Assembly: GCA_020002185.1 (NCBI GenBank) | Contig: CM034531.1 | Span: forward strand, 86,646,759 to 86,710,758 | Direction of reading: 5' to 3' | DNA length: 64,000 bases | Source: Paraescarpia echinospica | Taxonomy: Eukaryota; Annelida; Polychaeta; Sabellida; Siboglinidae | In this document: positions 1 to 12,746 of the stretch, piece after piece | How positions within the stretch are numbered: the first letter of the stretch is position 1 | Layout: every line of letters begins with the position of its first letter | Made by a program: the position numbers and the translations under genes | Notes under the pieces: model-generated | Told to the model about the DNA's origin: nothing | Databases searched by the model: none | What the model saw: the letters and a program-made list of their open reading frames with translations, nothing else

Positions 1-334
1 CATCACAGCCCGTCATGGCATGGAACAACTGGAGTCCCTTAGCCTTCCGCTTCCCAAGGCTGTCAGAAACGGTGTTGACGTGTATGCTTCTGAAATTTCG
101 CCCTCTTCAGAATGCCACCCACAGTTGGAAGTTACCGACCGTCGTTGTCAAACAGAAGAACAATCCAACAAAGATGACGACAACATCCGTGTCTACAGTG
201 CGCACCACGACCGTCTTCGCCCCTTGCTGAAGGTACACTACACGCGTGTCTAACTCCTCGTGAGAACACAATTCATCCATGACTGTCCCATAAGCAACTA
301 CACTGTCACCAATTGTCACTGTCACGCACACCAC
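1..334 (-). pseudogene. Fragment of a repetitive 'HEEADT...DTDVVV...GCD' protein family
   Basis: Read on the minus strand, the frame holds SHEELDTRVVYL, then VVVRTVDTDVVVIFVGLFF, then LWVAF, a TGA stop, RGRNFRSIHVNTVSDSLG and finally FHAMTGCD at the left edge. This motif order (S-H-E-E-x-D-T, D-T-D-V-V-V, T-G-C-D) is a multicopy family in many invertebrate genomes that I recognise but cannot name. The acidic motifs suggest a nuclease-like (PIN-like) fold, which is inference only. The TGA sits where a Gly codon (GGA) is expected, so the copy is probably dead. The gene runs off the left edge. A second, more diverged member lies at about 14.94-15.9 kb. Confidence 0.55.
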
Positions 335-957
335 CTTGTCTTATGGCCATTGGTCCGCCTGGATTGTTTCTCCAAGAAACTTAAAAAAATCTTCCTTGTT
401 TTTGAGTCCCGTATATTATTTTTAACATACATTTGTATATTGTTGTAAAGCGCTTTGAACAACATTGTATTATCTCCAGCGCCTCACAAATATATTGGTG
501 GCTAAGCCTTCCCCAAGCCCCCTCTCCCGGTTCCCACTCCTATGTATCGTTATACGATCTGCCCACGTCATTTTACACAATGATTAATTGCACATACCTT
601 ACAGTTTCCTTTAGATAGAGCCTGTTAATGAAACATTCCTTAACTATTGCACACACCCCTCCTCACATTGGCGTAATGATCTTAGGGTTTTTGCCAATTA
701 ATGTATAGACACGTAGACATAGAACTCTTATCAGTGGCAGTGTTACCCACAAGTGAACATGAATACCAGCCCTATTATTGACTTGTGTAAATATCTGTAC
801 CAAGTCCGCCGTATGGTCGGTCGCTCTGAAACGGACGGACCAACCGGCAGATGACGAAATGGGTCCGATTTCACGAACTATTGGTACATGGGAACCTCAC
901 GTAAACTACTTCAAACGTCCCCGTAAATACTTTCACACGAAGGATCGTATGTAGGGC
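335..957. other. Intergenic, nothing recognised
   Basis: I see no supported gene, RNA or repeat in this stretch. Short open frames occur but have no recognisable motif. Confidence 0.5.
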
Positions 958-1784
958 CTACCATTGCTTTATAATAGCGGCCCAGGTCACGGAGCGGAGC
1001 TGATCCCGAATGGTAGCCGGTTGAAGCAGTAGCGACAATCTAGTGTGATGAAAGTCGTTTGCCTTCTGGACAGGAACCATGCCGGAGCACAATATTGTCG
1101 GCACGGTCACCGCTGATATGATCTCCTGTCGCACCATTGACTCAATCTCAGATTTTATTTGTGGAAGTAAAGGATGGGCGATTTTCCTTGCGGTGTACAA
1201 ACAGACTGGTGTGGCGTCTGCGCACAGCGTGGTGTGATGTTCGGTTCTCAGTTTACCGATGCCTTTGAAGAGAGAGCTGTACTTGGCACGGTAGTTTGGT
1301 TTCTGACTCGTTGTTTCTTGGACGTTGTCGACACGTATGACCATACCAAGACCGACACACGCTCGCCGACTGAGTAGAAAATACTCTTGGTTTCTAATGA
1401 CGTACACCAGTTCATCGAGTGATTTGTTACGATAGCGCAGTTTTGCCTTGATCACTCCCATTACTGGTAGAAGTGTGCCACCCGGACCACGTAGTGCTTG
1501 CTTTGTCGGTAGCAGCTTTTCTGTTTAAGCCACGCCTCTTGATCGCTGACCACAGAGACAGCTGCACTCGTGTCTAGTTTGAACTTTGTGGCGTGACTAT
1601 TGACCTCCACCTCAGCTGACCAGTATTCTGTGTCGTCTAGTGCCCCAACATAACCGAGGTACGGCAAGTCGACACACTCGAGCTGTTGCACTTCGTTGAC
1701 CCGGTTTGACGGTTGTTTGACACCCCGACAGACAGAGTGGACGTGTCCTTTCTTTTGGCAATTGCGACACATGGCTTCTCTTGC

Positions 1785-1873
<89 letters not shown>

Positions 1874-2026
1874 TACATACTTATTCGTCGGCATTTTCCA
1901 CCCGCTTTCCGCGTCCCTTCTGACATACAAAGTCAGCCTCTCACGCAGTGAATAAGGTTTTGTCGGCTGATCAAAGTCCGTGTGTGACGACGCCTTAAAG
2001 TATTCGGGATGAGTATGACACTCCAA
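958..2026 (-). mobile_element. Ty3/gypsy-type LTR retrotransposon remnant (gag zinc knuckle, protease, start of RT)
   Basis: On the minus strand the order is a gag-like stretch, a CCHC knuckle (CRNCQKKGHVHSVC), an aspartic protease segment (FKLDTSAAVSVVSDQ, with DTS where DTG/DSG is usual), then the linker into reverse transcriptase (LFKGIGKLRTEHHTTLCADA, YTARKIAHPLLPQIKSEIES and a CSGMVPVQKAN motif). This is the order of a Ty3/gypsy gag-pol. Frames change between parts, the RT catalytic core is missing, and a TCTG microsatellite has expanded directly upstream of the knuckle. No LTRs were found. It is an inactive fragment. Confidence 0.75.
1785..1874. repeat. (GACA)n microsatellite inside the gypsy gag region
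   Basis: About 21 GACA units interrupt the gag reading frame just before the CCHC knuckle. A 4-bp unit stays open in several frames and gives spurious [12 protein letters not shown] proteins. Confidence 0.95.
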
Positions 2027-2615
2027 ATAAAGATTACGACGACATTTTTTAGTTTTGTAATAGTACCTTGTGCATCGATGCGGTTGGACATGTACGTGAT
2101 TCTGATTGTGGTCGACGTTAGGATTTCTTACATAAAGTTAGGACTCGTGCGTAACTTCAATGGGAATATTCATATGCTCATATTCTCGTTGAATATATGG
2201 AAAAGTTAAATATAAAAAGCCGCCATCGTACTATTGCTTAACTCGTGGACACGTGACGTCAGCCGTATTCACGTTATACATGTGACGTGACGTGATACAT
2301 TTACGAGATGGCGTCAATACTTGCTTAGCAATCGAATTTGCGTAATGGCCCGGTTCACGAAGCGGCAAAGAAGGTCTTAACGCTAAGATGATTGTCTTAT
2401 TTTTACGAGTAAATTACACGATTTTTTTAACATGGGCAAATATAGAATTTACACACAGGCCCAAGATCGTTTAATTGCGTCGTAAGAACCACGTCTTCGC
2501 GGTGACGTTCGGCTGCGGGTAAGCACAACCTTACTGCATCTACATAATTATTACGAGAGTCTGTCAGTTTTAATAATGACGTATCGTATATAGTTTCACT
2601 GCAAAGCGGTTGTTT
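2027..2615. other. Intergenic, nothing recognised
   Basis: AT-rich DNA. The stretch around 2253-2300 is rich in the short word GTGACGT. No gene seen. Confidence 0.4.
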
Positions 2616-2666
<51 letters not shown>

Positions 2667-2765
2667 CAGACAGACAGAAACACAAACACAAACACCGCGA
2701 ACGCAAACGCAAACGCGAACACGCACACGAACACAAACACGAACACAAACACGAACACAAACACA
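2616..2765. repeat. Compound microsatellite (GACA)n then (AACACA/AACACG)n
   Basis: GACA units run to about 2681 and are followed by degenerate hexamers of AACACA/AACGCA/AACACG to about 2765. The translated frames are artefacts. Confidence 0.95.
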
Positions 2766-4510
2766 TGTGAGTATAGAGGCCCAATTGGGGACTCTAATAT
2801 TTGTAGTGGTAAGTGGGTACCTATAAAATACATGAGTTGGCCAGCTCACTGTTTAACCGTATGGTGGTTTATTTGACAAATAGCGCGTACGGTAAGCACA
2901 TTTTTTATTTGCGTTCAAATTAAGCCACATAAGTGAAGTTAGAAATGCGCCTCTGAAGACCGCAACTGGGGACCTCGTATCACACACACACATTCACACA
3001 CTGGAACTGGGGACTTCGGTCAAACATCACTACTCTGTTGTATTCGACAACTTTTGTACGTAGCCTTTCTGTGAAAAATGGATTACATGCAAACTACATG
3101 GTTCAGTTTGATGTACTATTATAAAATTATATTTATTTTTGTGATACGCTCACTGAAACTCGCGTTGACGTCGGCGTTGATTGGCATGTTTGTTTTGTCG
3201 CATCGCGAATGTCAATGTTGTTCTGGCAGTTCCTATTAATGTTTGAGCAAATTTTAAACTCGTACATCAACAATGTATAATGGGCAACGAAGAACATTGC
3301 CACTTTTAATAACTTGATATTTCAACGGGTTAAATCATATTCAGATGTAAGTTATAAGCAGGCACCAATCACTGTTTAACTGCATATACTGATGGAGTTA
3401 CAAAAACGTCACACTTAATCAGATGTCCGCATATTGACACATTTGTTTTATTATGTCAACACCACAAGTAGCGTTAGGAAGAGATACCGTATGCACATCA
3501 ACATTATTTCCATCTAAAGAGACAGCATCATTCATTTAGTACAAGTACACACACAGATGTAGAATGTACACACAAATGGAAGGATCATAGATTGTTCGCT
3601 GTGAAATTCCACACGAAGACTTCAAGGGTGGAATCAATATACATCTAGCTGACAAAAAAAACAGGTAGAATCTCAAGCACAAGCTGGACGTAGGACAACC
3701 TGTCAAATATAGGTAGATTATATATTAAAATTATGTAAAGTAATAAGTGTCAGGAACAAGTAGACAATAGACGTAATGAGAATGATCAAAATGTTAAAAT
3801 ATAATCAGCTGTTAGGTTCCATTCGGGGACTTCAAGCGAGAATTCAGTGCCCACATAGCTGACAGAACGTAGTTTGCTACTGCCTCAAGCACAAGCAAGA
3901 AGCAGATAGGTAGAAAGCAGATAGGTAGAAAGTATATGGAAATATAAAATATGTAATATATCAGGTAATGATAATGATAAGGACCAGTGTATTGAATAGA
4001 TATAAATTACATATACAGCTGTAATGAGAAGATAATGACCAAAGATAGTCTACTCAACCACGAGCTGGAAATATAGACCTTTTCAATTCCAACACCGGTC
4101 TTCTCAGTTCGATTCCAATTCCAACTCCCACACAACTTTTGATTCGAAAGTTGTGCTGGAGTCGGTTTGATTCCGATTCCAGCAAACCTTTCGATTCCGA
4201 TTACAACTCCAATCGGGCCTACTACTTTTGCTTTATATTTAAAAATAATATAGTCAATGAATAGATTGGATACAGTCAACATTACAAGAATTATGTAATG
4301 ACGTTTATGTCATGATATGTTCGTAATTGGTAATCGGTATATTGATATATTGAAACCCATTGTGTCTACCATCAATTCATTAGGTAAATGACATTTTAAG
4401 CTGAGTTAGTGTTCACAGCATACTGTTGGCTACAATGACGAGAAGGAATCGGAATTGAAAAGGTCTGCCGGAGTCGGAATCGGAGTCGGAATCTTTGAAG
4501 CGGAATCGAA
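2766..4510. other. Intergenic, AT-rich, nothing coding
   Basis: No exon or transposon protein found. At 4078-4230 and 4450-4510 there is a low-complexity run built on GATTCCAATTCC/GAATCGGAATCGG, in opposite orientations on either side of about 4300. It looks like a decayed simple repeat. Confidence 0.4.
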
Positions 4511-4516
4511 CCCAGG

Positions 4517-5153
4517 TCTGGCTTGGTCTTCTCACTTGATGTTGGCTGCCCATGTGAGGGGTCGCCTGGCTTGGTCTTCTCACTTGATGTTGGCTGCCCA
4601 TGTGAGGGGTCGCCTGGCTTGGTCTTCTCACTTGATGTTGGCTGCCCATGTGAGGGGTCGCCTGGCTTGGTCTTCTCACTTGATGTTGGCTGCCCATGGG
4701 AGGAGGTCGCCTGGCTTTGTCTTCTCACTTGATGTTGGCTGCCCATGGGAGGAGGTCGCCTGGCTTTGTCTTCTCACTTGATGTTGGCTGCCCATGGGAG
4801 GAGGTCGCCTGGCTTAGTCTCCTCACTTGATGTTGGCTGCCCATGGGAGGAGGTCGCCTGGCTTGGTCTTCTCACTTGATGTTGGCTGCCCATGGGAGGA
4901 GGTCGCCTGGCTTGGTCTTCTCACTTGATGTTGGCTGCCCATGGGAGGAGGTCGCCTGGCTTAGTCTTCTCACTTGATGTTGGCTGCCCATGGGAGGAGG
5001 TCGCCTGGCTTTGTCTTCTCACTTGATGTTGGCTGCCCATGGGAGGAGGTCGCCTGGCTTTGTCTTCTCACTTGATGTTGGCTGCCCATGGGAGGAGGTC
5101 GCCTGGCTTGGTCTCCTCACTTGATGTTGGCTGCCCATGGGAGGGGTCGCCTG
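4517..5153. repeat. Minisatellite, 48-49 bp unit, about 13 copies
   Basis: Each unit contains CTTCTCACTTGATGTTGG, then CTGCCCATG and GGTCGCCTGGCTT. The first units are 48 bp and carry ATGTGAGGGG; later ones are 49 bp and carry ATGGGAGGAGG. Units are nearly identical, so expansion is recent. Open frames across it (one per strand, up to about 116 codons) are repeat artefacts. Confidence 0.95.
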
Positions 5154-5759
5154 CAAACGAAATGCAACACTTGTGAACTTCTTACATTTATATACATGAA
5201 GTATTTATTGCCCAAGCGAATTGTCCCTGCCCTGTAATACGTGATACAAATTTTTTGATAATAACGATCGTAGAACACTCTCTACAAACAAGTATGCCTC
5301 TCCGCAGAGCTCTGGGTATCTTACAGGAATAAAGGTGACATTGAACGAAATCCAATATACCAATTTTTGTGTCTCAATATGCTATATTTACGATTAGAAA
5401 TGTTATTGATGAATAAGAAATATGTAGTGGTCATGCTACATCCAATTCGTGCGTGCTAATCTGTGGTTGATATCAAATTAGCTAGATCAATAAAATGAAA
5501 TAACAATAATACTAATACCCACATGAGGCAGTGCAAATGGCTGTTGTTTCCTCAGCTCCGTCCATGTCACTTTCATTGCTGGATCATCTCGCACAACCAC
5601 TTCTGTAAAGCATCAATGTAAGCAAGGGTCGCATCTATGTCAGGTAAAAAGACGTCAACAGTGCAATTTGCTTAATCAAGAACTGGATAAAGAGCGTAAT
5701 TGTATCTGCACACCAAACATAGATAAATCAAGAAAAACGAAAATTTATACAATGATATT
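5154..5759. other. Intergenic or intron, nothing recognised
   Basis: AT-rich. It directly follows (minus strand) the splice-donor-like site that ends the recombinase exon, so part may be an intron of that gene. Confidence 0.35.
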
Positions 5760-6770
5760 TCACTCACCATCCGAATCGACTGTGATGTCTTCAAACTTTG
5801 CAGGGGGACGGTGGCGAACCAGATTCGTGGACAGTAGCACCTTGGCCACTTTCGCTCTCTGGACGAGGTCCAACGGTAACCGGTAGAAATCGCGGTGAAC
5901 ACGAATGGAATGTCCCATGAATTGCGCTAGCTGGTCTTGGGACGTTTCGGACAATTCAAACACCTGGGAGAGTGTGGCCAAGTGTATTCTCAGGCCGGTC
6001 CAGGTGAAGCCTTCCGGCTGTTTTAAAGCCACTTCCCGGACACATTCTCAGAGTTTGGTTGGCAAAACAAATAGTTTCCGTGAACGTTGACCGCCTTCCT
6101 TATCTCTAACATGGTAGAAATATTGTTTAGCATATTTGGCGTCAGAATTAAGGCGACTCGCAGACAAAAATTTCCGCGCAATTCAGCCCTCTTCATTGTG
6201 CTACATAACTTTACTTCCGTTGCTGACAAGGACAGCTCTATCTCCTTGTCTGGCACGGACATTTCTTTCAGTGCATTTTGCACATCCATGGTCTTCATTC
6301 GTTGAACTTCTCCACCCCTCTTTCGGTTGAACATTGTAATTTCGCACATCGTGTATCGGTCAAATTCAGCGAAGGAACTTGCGTTGACTATCACCTGTCT
6401 TCGTAGCTGTGCCGACTTCGTTTTGACATGGGCGAACAGGTTTAGGACATCTTCGCACAGAGGAAGCCGCTTCAACTTGTTCGACTTGTTGATGTCAATT
6501 GTTTGGAGTGCACCCGAAGAAATGTTGTCTGTCCACATTACGTCATAAAGCTCCTCAAACGTTTTGCCGTGTCTCTTCTTCGTTTCATCTTCTGCCGTCA
6601 ACCCTTCACAGTGCAGAATCTTTGCACATTTCTCCAAAGAATACACGAGATTGGGGGCAAGGCTAGGTGTTTTGTACTTTCGTGAAGTAGCATCATACCC
6701 TGCGACCTGCTTGACAGCTTAAAATGTTTCAACGAAGTTATTCGGATCAATGCAAACTTCCAATTTTTTT
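5760..6770 (-). pseudogene. Crypton-like tyrosine recombinase, decayed
   Basis: Two minus-strand frames (about 6719-6023 and 6032-5760) join into one protein of the tyrosine-recombinase type found in Cryptons and related multicopy animal genes. The C-terminal catalytic block reads FTWTGLRIHLATLSQ, then LAQFMGHSIRVHRDFYRL, with the Arg and His-x3-Arg context and a probable nucleophile Tyr. Upstream are the expected VKQVAGYD and TPSLAPNLVYSLEKCAKIL segments. Lesions: a TAA at 6719-6721 in the middle of ETF-AVKQV and a one-base frameshift near 6032-6045. The frame ends at GTGAGT (about 5767), which looks like a splice donor. Cellular role, if any, unknown; Cryptons use the recombinase for integration. 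Confidence 0.65.
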
Positions 6771-8931
6771 TCGTTTGTAGTTTTTAGTGGCCCCACTTTG
6801 TTGTTCCAAGTAGACCTAATGTGCGCCGCGTCTATTCGTATCGTATGTTATAATTACGCATGTTATATATGCCTAGTCATTCACGAATTTAGATGAAATG
6901 CATAGAAGAAACTATTTTGTGTGTACAAACTACATAAAAAGGAAGACAGGCCTACAGTAACCACACTGATAACAGGGAGGAAACGTAAACTGAAGACAGG
7001 CCTACAGTAACTACACTGATAACAGGGAGGAAACGTAAAATGCATGTGTTAAAAATACTAGCAAACATACCCGTCCTCTGACGAGATGACTTTGTATTTC
7101 ATAAGTGATAGTCGTTCGGGTTGTTTAATCCGGGAATCAGCTCTATTAAAATGGTCCGAACCTTGTTTTAATATATAAAGTAGTTTTCTTACTGCATTCC
7201 AAAAGTATTTAACCTGCTGACCCAAAAGCGTGGGCGTTTTGTAAAATAAGTGTTTAAGAGTGCCGCATTTAGAATTCCAAAATACGAAGTGATAATAGCT
7301 TTAATGGTAATACAGTTGTTTTGCCCCAGTTGCACACTGCTGCGAGTTACAACTTTTATTATGACACCCCTCTGAACGTTACATCCGTGGGGTCGTAGAT
7401 TAATCCTTGAAAATTTGGCGCCCGAGGTGCAAGCCGCCTGTGAGAAAAACGTTAACATACCCGCATACACATATACCTATGCTAGCCCGATTAAACTTAG
7501 ATAACATTTGAACACTAAACTACTACTGGCGACCTAACAACAAAACAATATTACTACTTTTCAAAGAAGGTTAATATTTTTGCGTTTGGGAATTATTATT
7601 TCCAAAATTACTTATTGTAATATATCGAAAATCATTCATATATCACGGCTGTTCTCAAATACGTTATTGCTTTATGAGAAACACTGTGGTATTTCCTTTC
7701 AGTTAATTGTAATATGTGCCGACAAGCTGGACACTGCTAGGATAATGCACCCCACGGTTCCTGGGAACGCCCATGCATTTCGGGTCGCTGTGCGTAAGTT
7801 TCTGCAGCCGTCACTATTGCACAAAACCGATGTTAAATCAATCAACTAATTACCTGAAGCTATCACATGCTACGGCAATGAATGGGGACAGTCACACGCT
7901 GGATACACCCAGAACCGAAGACGGTTGTAAACGGCACATGTTTGGCTTAGTGCGTTGACGCAAACAGTTGTAAAAGTGTCAGAGCTTTCCACACCTCGAG
8001 CGCTGTGAAATGCTTTAGGCGAACATGCAGTGACGGCAGTAATTGTTATCAGATTGTCGATGATTTTATAATAAAAACGGTTTTGAGCGCTTTCTTGGCG
8101 GGTAAATAAATGCTTGCATATATAACTGCTTAAATAGTCACAGTATTTAGAAATACCCCAGCTAAAATACCATCTGATCACTTATTAATATAGTAATAAA
8201 ACATTTGAAAAGACTATTTAATTTCGCTACATACTTATTACGACGTGTATATTAATTCGGGCCCATGCATTCTGTCAACGGGCTTTGCAAGGTATACTAT
8301 TCGTTATCAAGAAACTGTGATGAATGTCGGTACATTTGGCACAGTTACTTTAATTGTTACATACAAAGTTATATAATGAAATATAAACAACATTTCTAAA
8401 ACGTTATAAATTCTTGTAGATTTGTTGTCAAAACGCTATGTGTTGGTATATTGGCCATTAGCCTTGGTTTATGAGAATGTATTCTTTGTGTTCAACGCAC
8501 ACTATATATGGCACATTAAATCAAACTTATTGCGCGTTATGAAAGGCATACACATTTTGACACACCATAATACGCACTTTTTAAAATAAAGGGTGGAAAC
8601 TTAGACGCGCACAACATTGCACATAATTGGGACTAAAAATAATTAGCCACTCATTTTATGTCGCTTACTGCTGATCATCTGATGAACCGCTAAACTCCAC
8701 AAACATCTCGGCAGGCGTTTAAGTTACGCAATCAGTCAACCCAAGCCCGCTTACGCTGCTCCCTTTGATCTAGTCTACGGTTTAGGTTGCGCGCGCAGCT
8801 CCCACACAACTGCGCCATATAAACTTTGGGCGTATATCACATACATGTTTTACATATACATTTTGTTAAGATACGATGAGTAATGTTTTAAGATATAACT
8901 ATCATTACATACTAACTATATATATATATAG
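6771..8931. other. Intergenic, nothing coding
   Basis: AT-rich. A 51-bp tandem duplication at about 6942-7040 (contains GACAGGCCTACAGTAA) is the only structure I see. No gene supported. Confidence 0.4.
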
Positions 8932-9039
8932 CCTTTAAAGCGCAACAGTATAGTAAATCACTTACATAGTTTCATTAATAAATTATGTGGACACACTATA
9001 TATATATATATATATAGTTTGTCCACATAATTTATATAT

Positions 9040-9078
<39 letters not shown>

Positions 9079-9143
9079 GTGTGTCCACATAATTTATTAA
9101 TGAAACTATGTAAGTGATTTACTATACTGTTGCGCTTTAAAGG
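8932..9143. mobile_element. Foldback/MITE element, about 70-bp perfect inverted arms
   Basis: The left arm starts CCTTTAAAGCGCAACAG at 8932 and runs to about 9003. The right arm is its reverse complement and ends CTGTTGCGCTTTAAAGG at 9143. The spacer is almost pure TA and contains a partial third copy of GTCCACATAATTTA (about 9020). No coding sequence. The perfect arms imply recent insertion or ongoing conversion between the arms. Confidence 0.9.
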
Positions 9144-9437
9144 ATTTAATTCATCAACTTGAAAGGGTATAGCTTTGCTTTACTAAAGGAACATGACTTG
9201 AGTGCATTCCCGAGTTGTAGCTCCTATCCAGATAAACCCTCTCACAAATGTAACGCGAGTAACCAAAAGAGCTCGATTATCCTATCTGTCATGCGTGTCG
9301 TTTACGTAACATATAAAACTGGTTGTTGAAACCATGAATGTAACAGCATACCAACATCAAACATGATGGTTTACATAATAAATAATTATTGTAATTCGGG
9401 TAACCAAAGCATATAAGTGTATATATATAAATATAAA

Positions 9438-9472
<35 letters not shown>

Positions 9473-10100
9473 CGAGCCACCGATATTTCAATACAGTAAA
9501 CCGGTACCAGTGCATGAATAACTGAAATAATTATTCAAACGTGCTAGGGCAATCCCTGGAAATCGATTTGTGTACCACATCCGCACGACTGATTCAGCAC
9601 TGCTCACCATGACACTAAGTACTCATCTCCATATTAACTACATGCTGAAGTTATGGTGGGTGATGTGTGTGTTGTTGATTAATTGTATCCACGAGAAGTG
9701 ACCAGCATAAGTTCACAACAGATAGACCAGATCTGGTGTCATTGATGGCCAGCTGGACGTTACTAGAAATCACCAAGCCAGAGGGAGAGCATTTATTACA
9801 TAGGAAATAACTTGGTTATGGCTCTAGATCAATCGGATCTTGCAAACCTGATATGGACATTTCATTATATCTACTGTTTTGTAGAATATAGTGACTTTGA
9901 AGTTAAAGATTGGTGTTTCGCTGATTGAAGGAACTAAAAAATGAAATAACCCTAAGCACCGTTGCATTTACTGAATCATTACTGTGATATGATTTTTAGT
10001 CTTTTTGGTAATTTCAAGCTATATGGCAGATGGAACACATCTATAAACTCTATAAACTCTATAAACTTTGCAAACACATAAAAGAATATGGCTGGTTAAT
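9144..10100. other. Intergenic, TA microsatellite at 9420-9470
   Basis: Only a TATA-type microsatellite (about 9420-9470) stands out. No gene supported. Confidence 0.4.
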
Positions 10101-10111
10101 GTGTTAAGTGT

Positions 10112-10850
10112 GCAACAATTGTTTCTGGAAGGAAATCAAATCATTAGTAACATAACAAAGTAATACCATCACTGCCTTGTCCCTTCACTCTAACCACCAT
10201 CACCACCTAATTGTTTCTGGAAATAAATCAAATCATTAGTGACATAACAAAGTAATACCATCACTGCCTTGTCCCTTCATTCTAACCACCATCACCACCT
10301 AATTGTATCTGGATAGAAATCAAAACATTAGTGACATAACAAAGTAATACCATCACTGCCTGACCCCTTCTCTCTAACCACCATCACCACCTAGTTGCAT
10401 CTGGAAAGAAATCAAATCATTAGTGACATAACAACGTAATACCATCACTGCCTGGTCCCTTCACTCTAACCACCATCACCACCTAGTTGCATCTGGAAAG
10501 AAATCAAATCATTAGTGACATAACAACGTAATACCATCACTGCCTGGTCCCTTCACTCTAACCACCATCACCACCTAGTTGCATCTGGAAAGAAATCAAA
10601 TCATTAGTGACATAACAACGTAATACCATCACTGCCTGGTCCCTTCACTCTAACCACCATCACCACCTAGTTGCATCTGGAAAGAAATCAAATCATTAGT
10701 GACATAACAACGTAATACCATCACTGCCTGGTCCCTTCACTCTAACCACCATCACCACCTAGTTGTATCTGGATAGAAATCAAAACATTAGTGACATAAC
10801 AAAGTAACACCGGGACCACGTAGTCTCTCCAACCTAACCCCTCAACCATT
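10112..10850. repeat. Minisatellite, about 93-bp unit, about 8 copies
   Basis: Units contain GAAATCAAATCATTAGTG, CATAACAACGTAATACC and CTAACCACCATCACCACC. The four central copies are nearly identical and the outer copies are diverged, the usual pattern of recent central expansion by unequal exchange. Confidence 0.95.
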
Positions 10851-11894
10851 TACACTCACTATGTCTGCTAACTAAAACTGCATCTGGAAAGAAAACCAAA
10901 CCAACTATATAAGAGTACATTAACTAATTTACATAGAACTACATAGTTGTTTTTACTAATACATACACCCGAATGCACAACAACATGGCATTTTCTCTGG
11001 TTATCCGTACATGACGACCAGAAACACAGCCAAATTGTATGAATGCAGCAATAGGACTGGTCAATAATGGTCTCAGTCAAGATGACCAGATCTGTTTCTG
11101 CTCCCCACAACCAACCCAGTGATAAGAAATAGGCCGTCCGCTATCCAGTTATAAATAGAGGGATTGCTAGGTTGCTTGAAAGTTGTGTTACGGCGTTGTG
11201 TATGTGTGTTCCATCTGTCAAATCGTAATTGGAGACTTTCGGCTAAAATGTTTCTTATACTTTGCCAGGGTGATCTGGGTGGTTAAAAGTCGAAAAGGAA
11301 CTGGGGACATGAAACAGGTCGCCAGTTCATTTGAGGTCCCCACTTACAGGCTTGTGTGTTAGGTGGAAGTCCCCAGTTAGGCCTCTCCACCCACCCACCC
11401 ACCCACCCACCCACCCACCCACCCACGTCGTTGTGCTATGTATGTGAAGAAGCCAACTTGAAAAGAGACAATATATTTACCAACTGTTGGATAAATTTTA
11501 ATGAAATTCTTTCACTAGTGTTTACATCAGTTTTAGTTTCACTTCAGTTTGATTATAAGTGATGTGATCCTGTATTTTCTTTCTCACATCACCGAAGCAA
11601 TCAAAGAATTAACGTGATACATATACACGCATATTATACATAACAGCATGCGAACACTCACGCACGCACGCACACGCACTCACACACACGCATAGGTCAG
11701 TACGTATTCAGGCACGCATTATTTAACTTTAACTAATATGTGAATGGTTGTATATGTGTACAGGACACCATCTGTTTGACGAGTCTGCATATGTGGTGCA
11801 TGAGGGCGTGTATGCGTGAATGCCGCTGTGCGTATGTACATGCTTACATTCGTACATGTATGCACAACAGCGTTTACAGTAGTTTATGATTCAT
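10851..11894. other. Intergenic with small simple repeats
   Basis: Contains a (CCAC)n tract at 11386-11426 and a CGCACGCACA-rich tract near 11660. No gene supported. Confidence 0.4.
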
Positions 11895-12134
11895 TTAAAA
11901 AAAAGTCGCTGGGCATGCAATTCTGGAGAACATTTGCGGAAATTTTACATCAGTGAGCGGTAAAATGAACCATTTGCTTCTGATTGTCTTTTCGATCCAG
12001 TCGAGGAATTTCGTTACTTGGGTGTATATGCCGGGGAACCCTGCATCGGTGCAACCGACGCCCAAGCTCGTGATGCCGTACAGCCTCCAAGACCCGCAGT
12101 CAGGCCGGCACACGAGTGGGCCGCCAGAGTCACC
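11895..12134 (-). CDS. Last exon of an S1 (trypsin-like) serine protease
   Basis: After a TGGTTGCAG acceptor the frame begins GDSGGPLVC, holding the catalytic Ser and its oxyanion loop. It continues [19 protein letters not shown], then [19 protein letters not shown] and a 25-residue tail to a stop. This is the complete C-terminal part of an S1 domain, including the final helix (FLDWI). The usual S-W-G at the substrate-binding strand is S-L-G here (Trp215 changed to Leu), which could alter or abolish activity. No other exon of this gene is seen nearby; a LINE and satellites occupy the DNA upstream. The acceptor region and first codons closely match the last exon of the + strand protease at 48262, so the two are close paralogues. 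Confidence 0.85.
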   Translation of the reverse strand, partial: GDSGGPLVCRPDCGSWRLYGITSLGVGCTDAGFPGIYTQVTKFLDWIEKTIRSKWFILPLTDVKFPQMFSRIACPATFF

Positions 12135-12746
12135 CTGCAACCAGTGTCGTTAACATGATAGCCAGTCTGAGACAGGTTTCAATCTCTCCATCTCACACCT
12201 GTATCGGGTGCCAACCTACCATTTCGATCGACAAATCTCACCTCCAACCCCCATCGTGTTAATGAGGCCAGCCTCCCACCCAGATGTTGGACCAACGTGC
12301 CACTTCCTGTCACGCCCTGTCAGCGTATTATATCAACAGACCGGGCTCATCTTTATTTATTTAAAGGCACATCTTTAATTAATTAAAGGCATGCTTTTAA
12401 TTATTGAAACACGTATATGTAATGTTAAAAGCATGCATTTAAATAATCACGTAAGATATTTAATTGTAACCAACCAGAACTAGCAAAGTGTATTAACATA
12501 ATATTGTGTCGCTGGTTCTGATTGCTTAAAACTACATACGCGTACCTTATGCCTTTAACATGACATATACGTACGCAATTAATTAAAAGCATGCCATTAA
12601 TAATAATAATATAATAAATAACTTCTTAAGCGTCAATATCCTCAGACAATCCGAGCTCAGTGGCGCACCAAAACCAAAGGATTAAGCATTCTCGTACTCG
12701 TGTGCTAGGCGAAATTCGTCAACAAATGGATGGATGTGCTAGGAAG
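12135..12746. other. Presumed intron or flank of the orphan protease exon
   Basis: AT-rich from about 12350 to 12640 with repeated GCATGC/TTAATTAA words. No exon found. Confidence 0.4.

Noticed and set aside
4396..4781. Repeat proteins with SLDVGCPCEG or MGSQHQVRR units
   Set aside because: Artefacts of the 48-bp minisatellite, which is a multiple of 3; the frames close when units become 49 bp.
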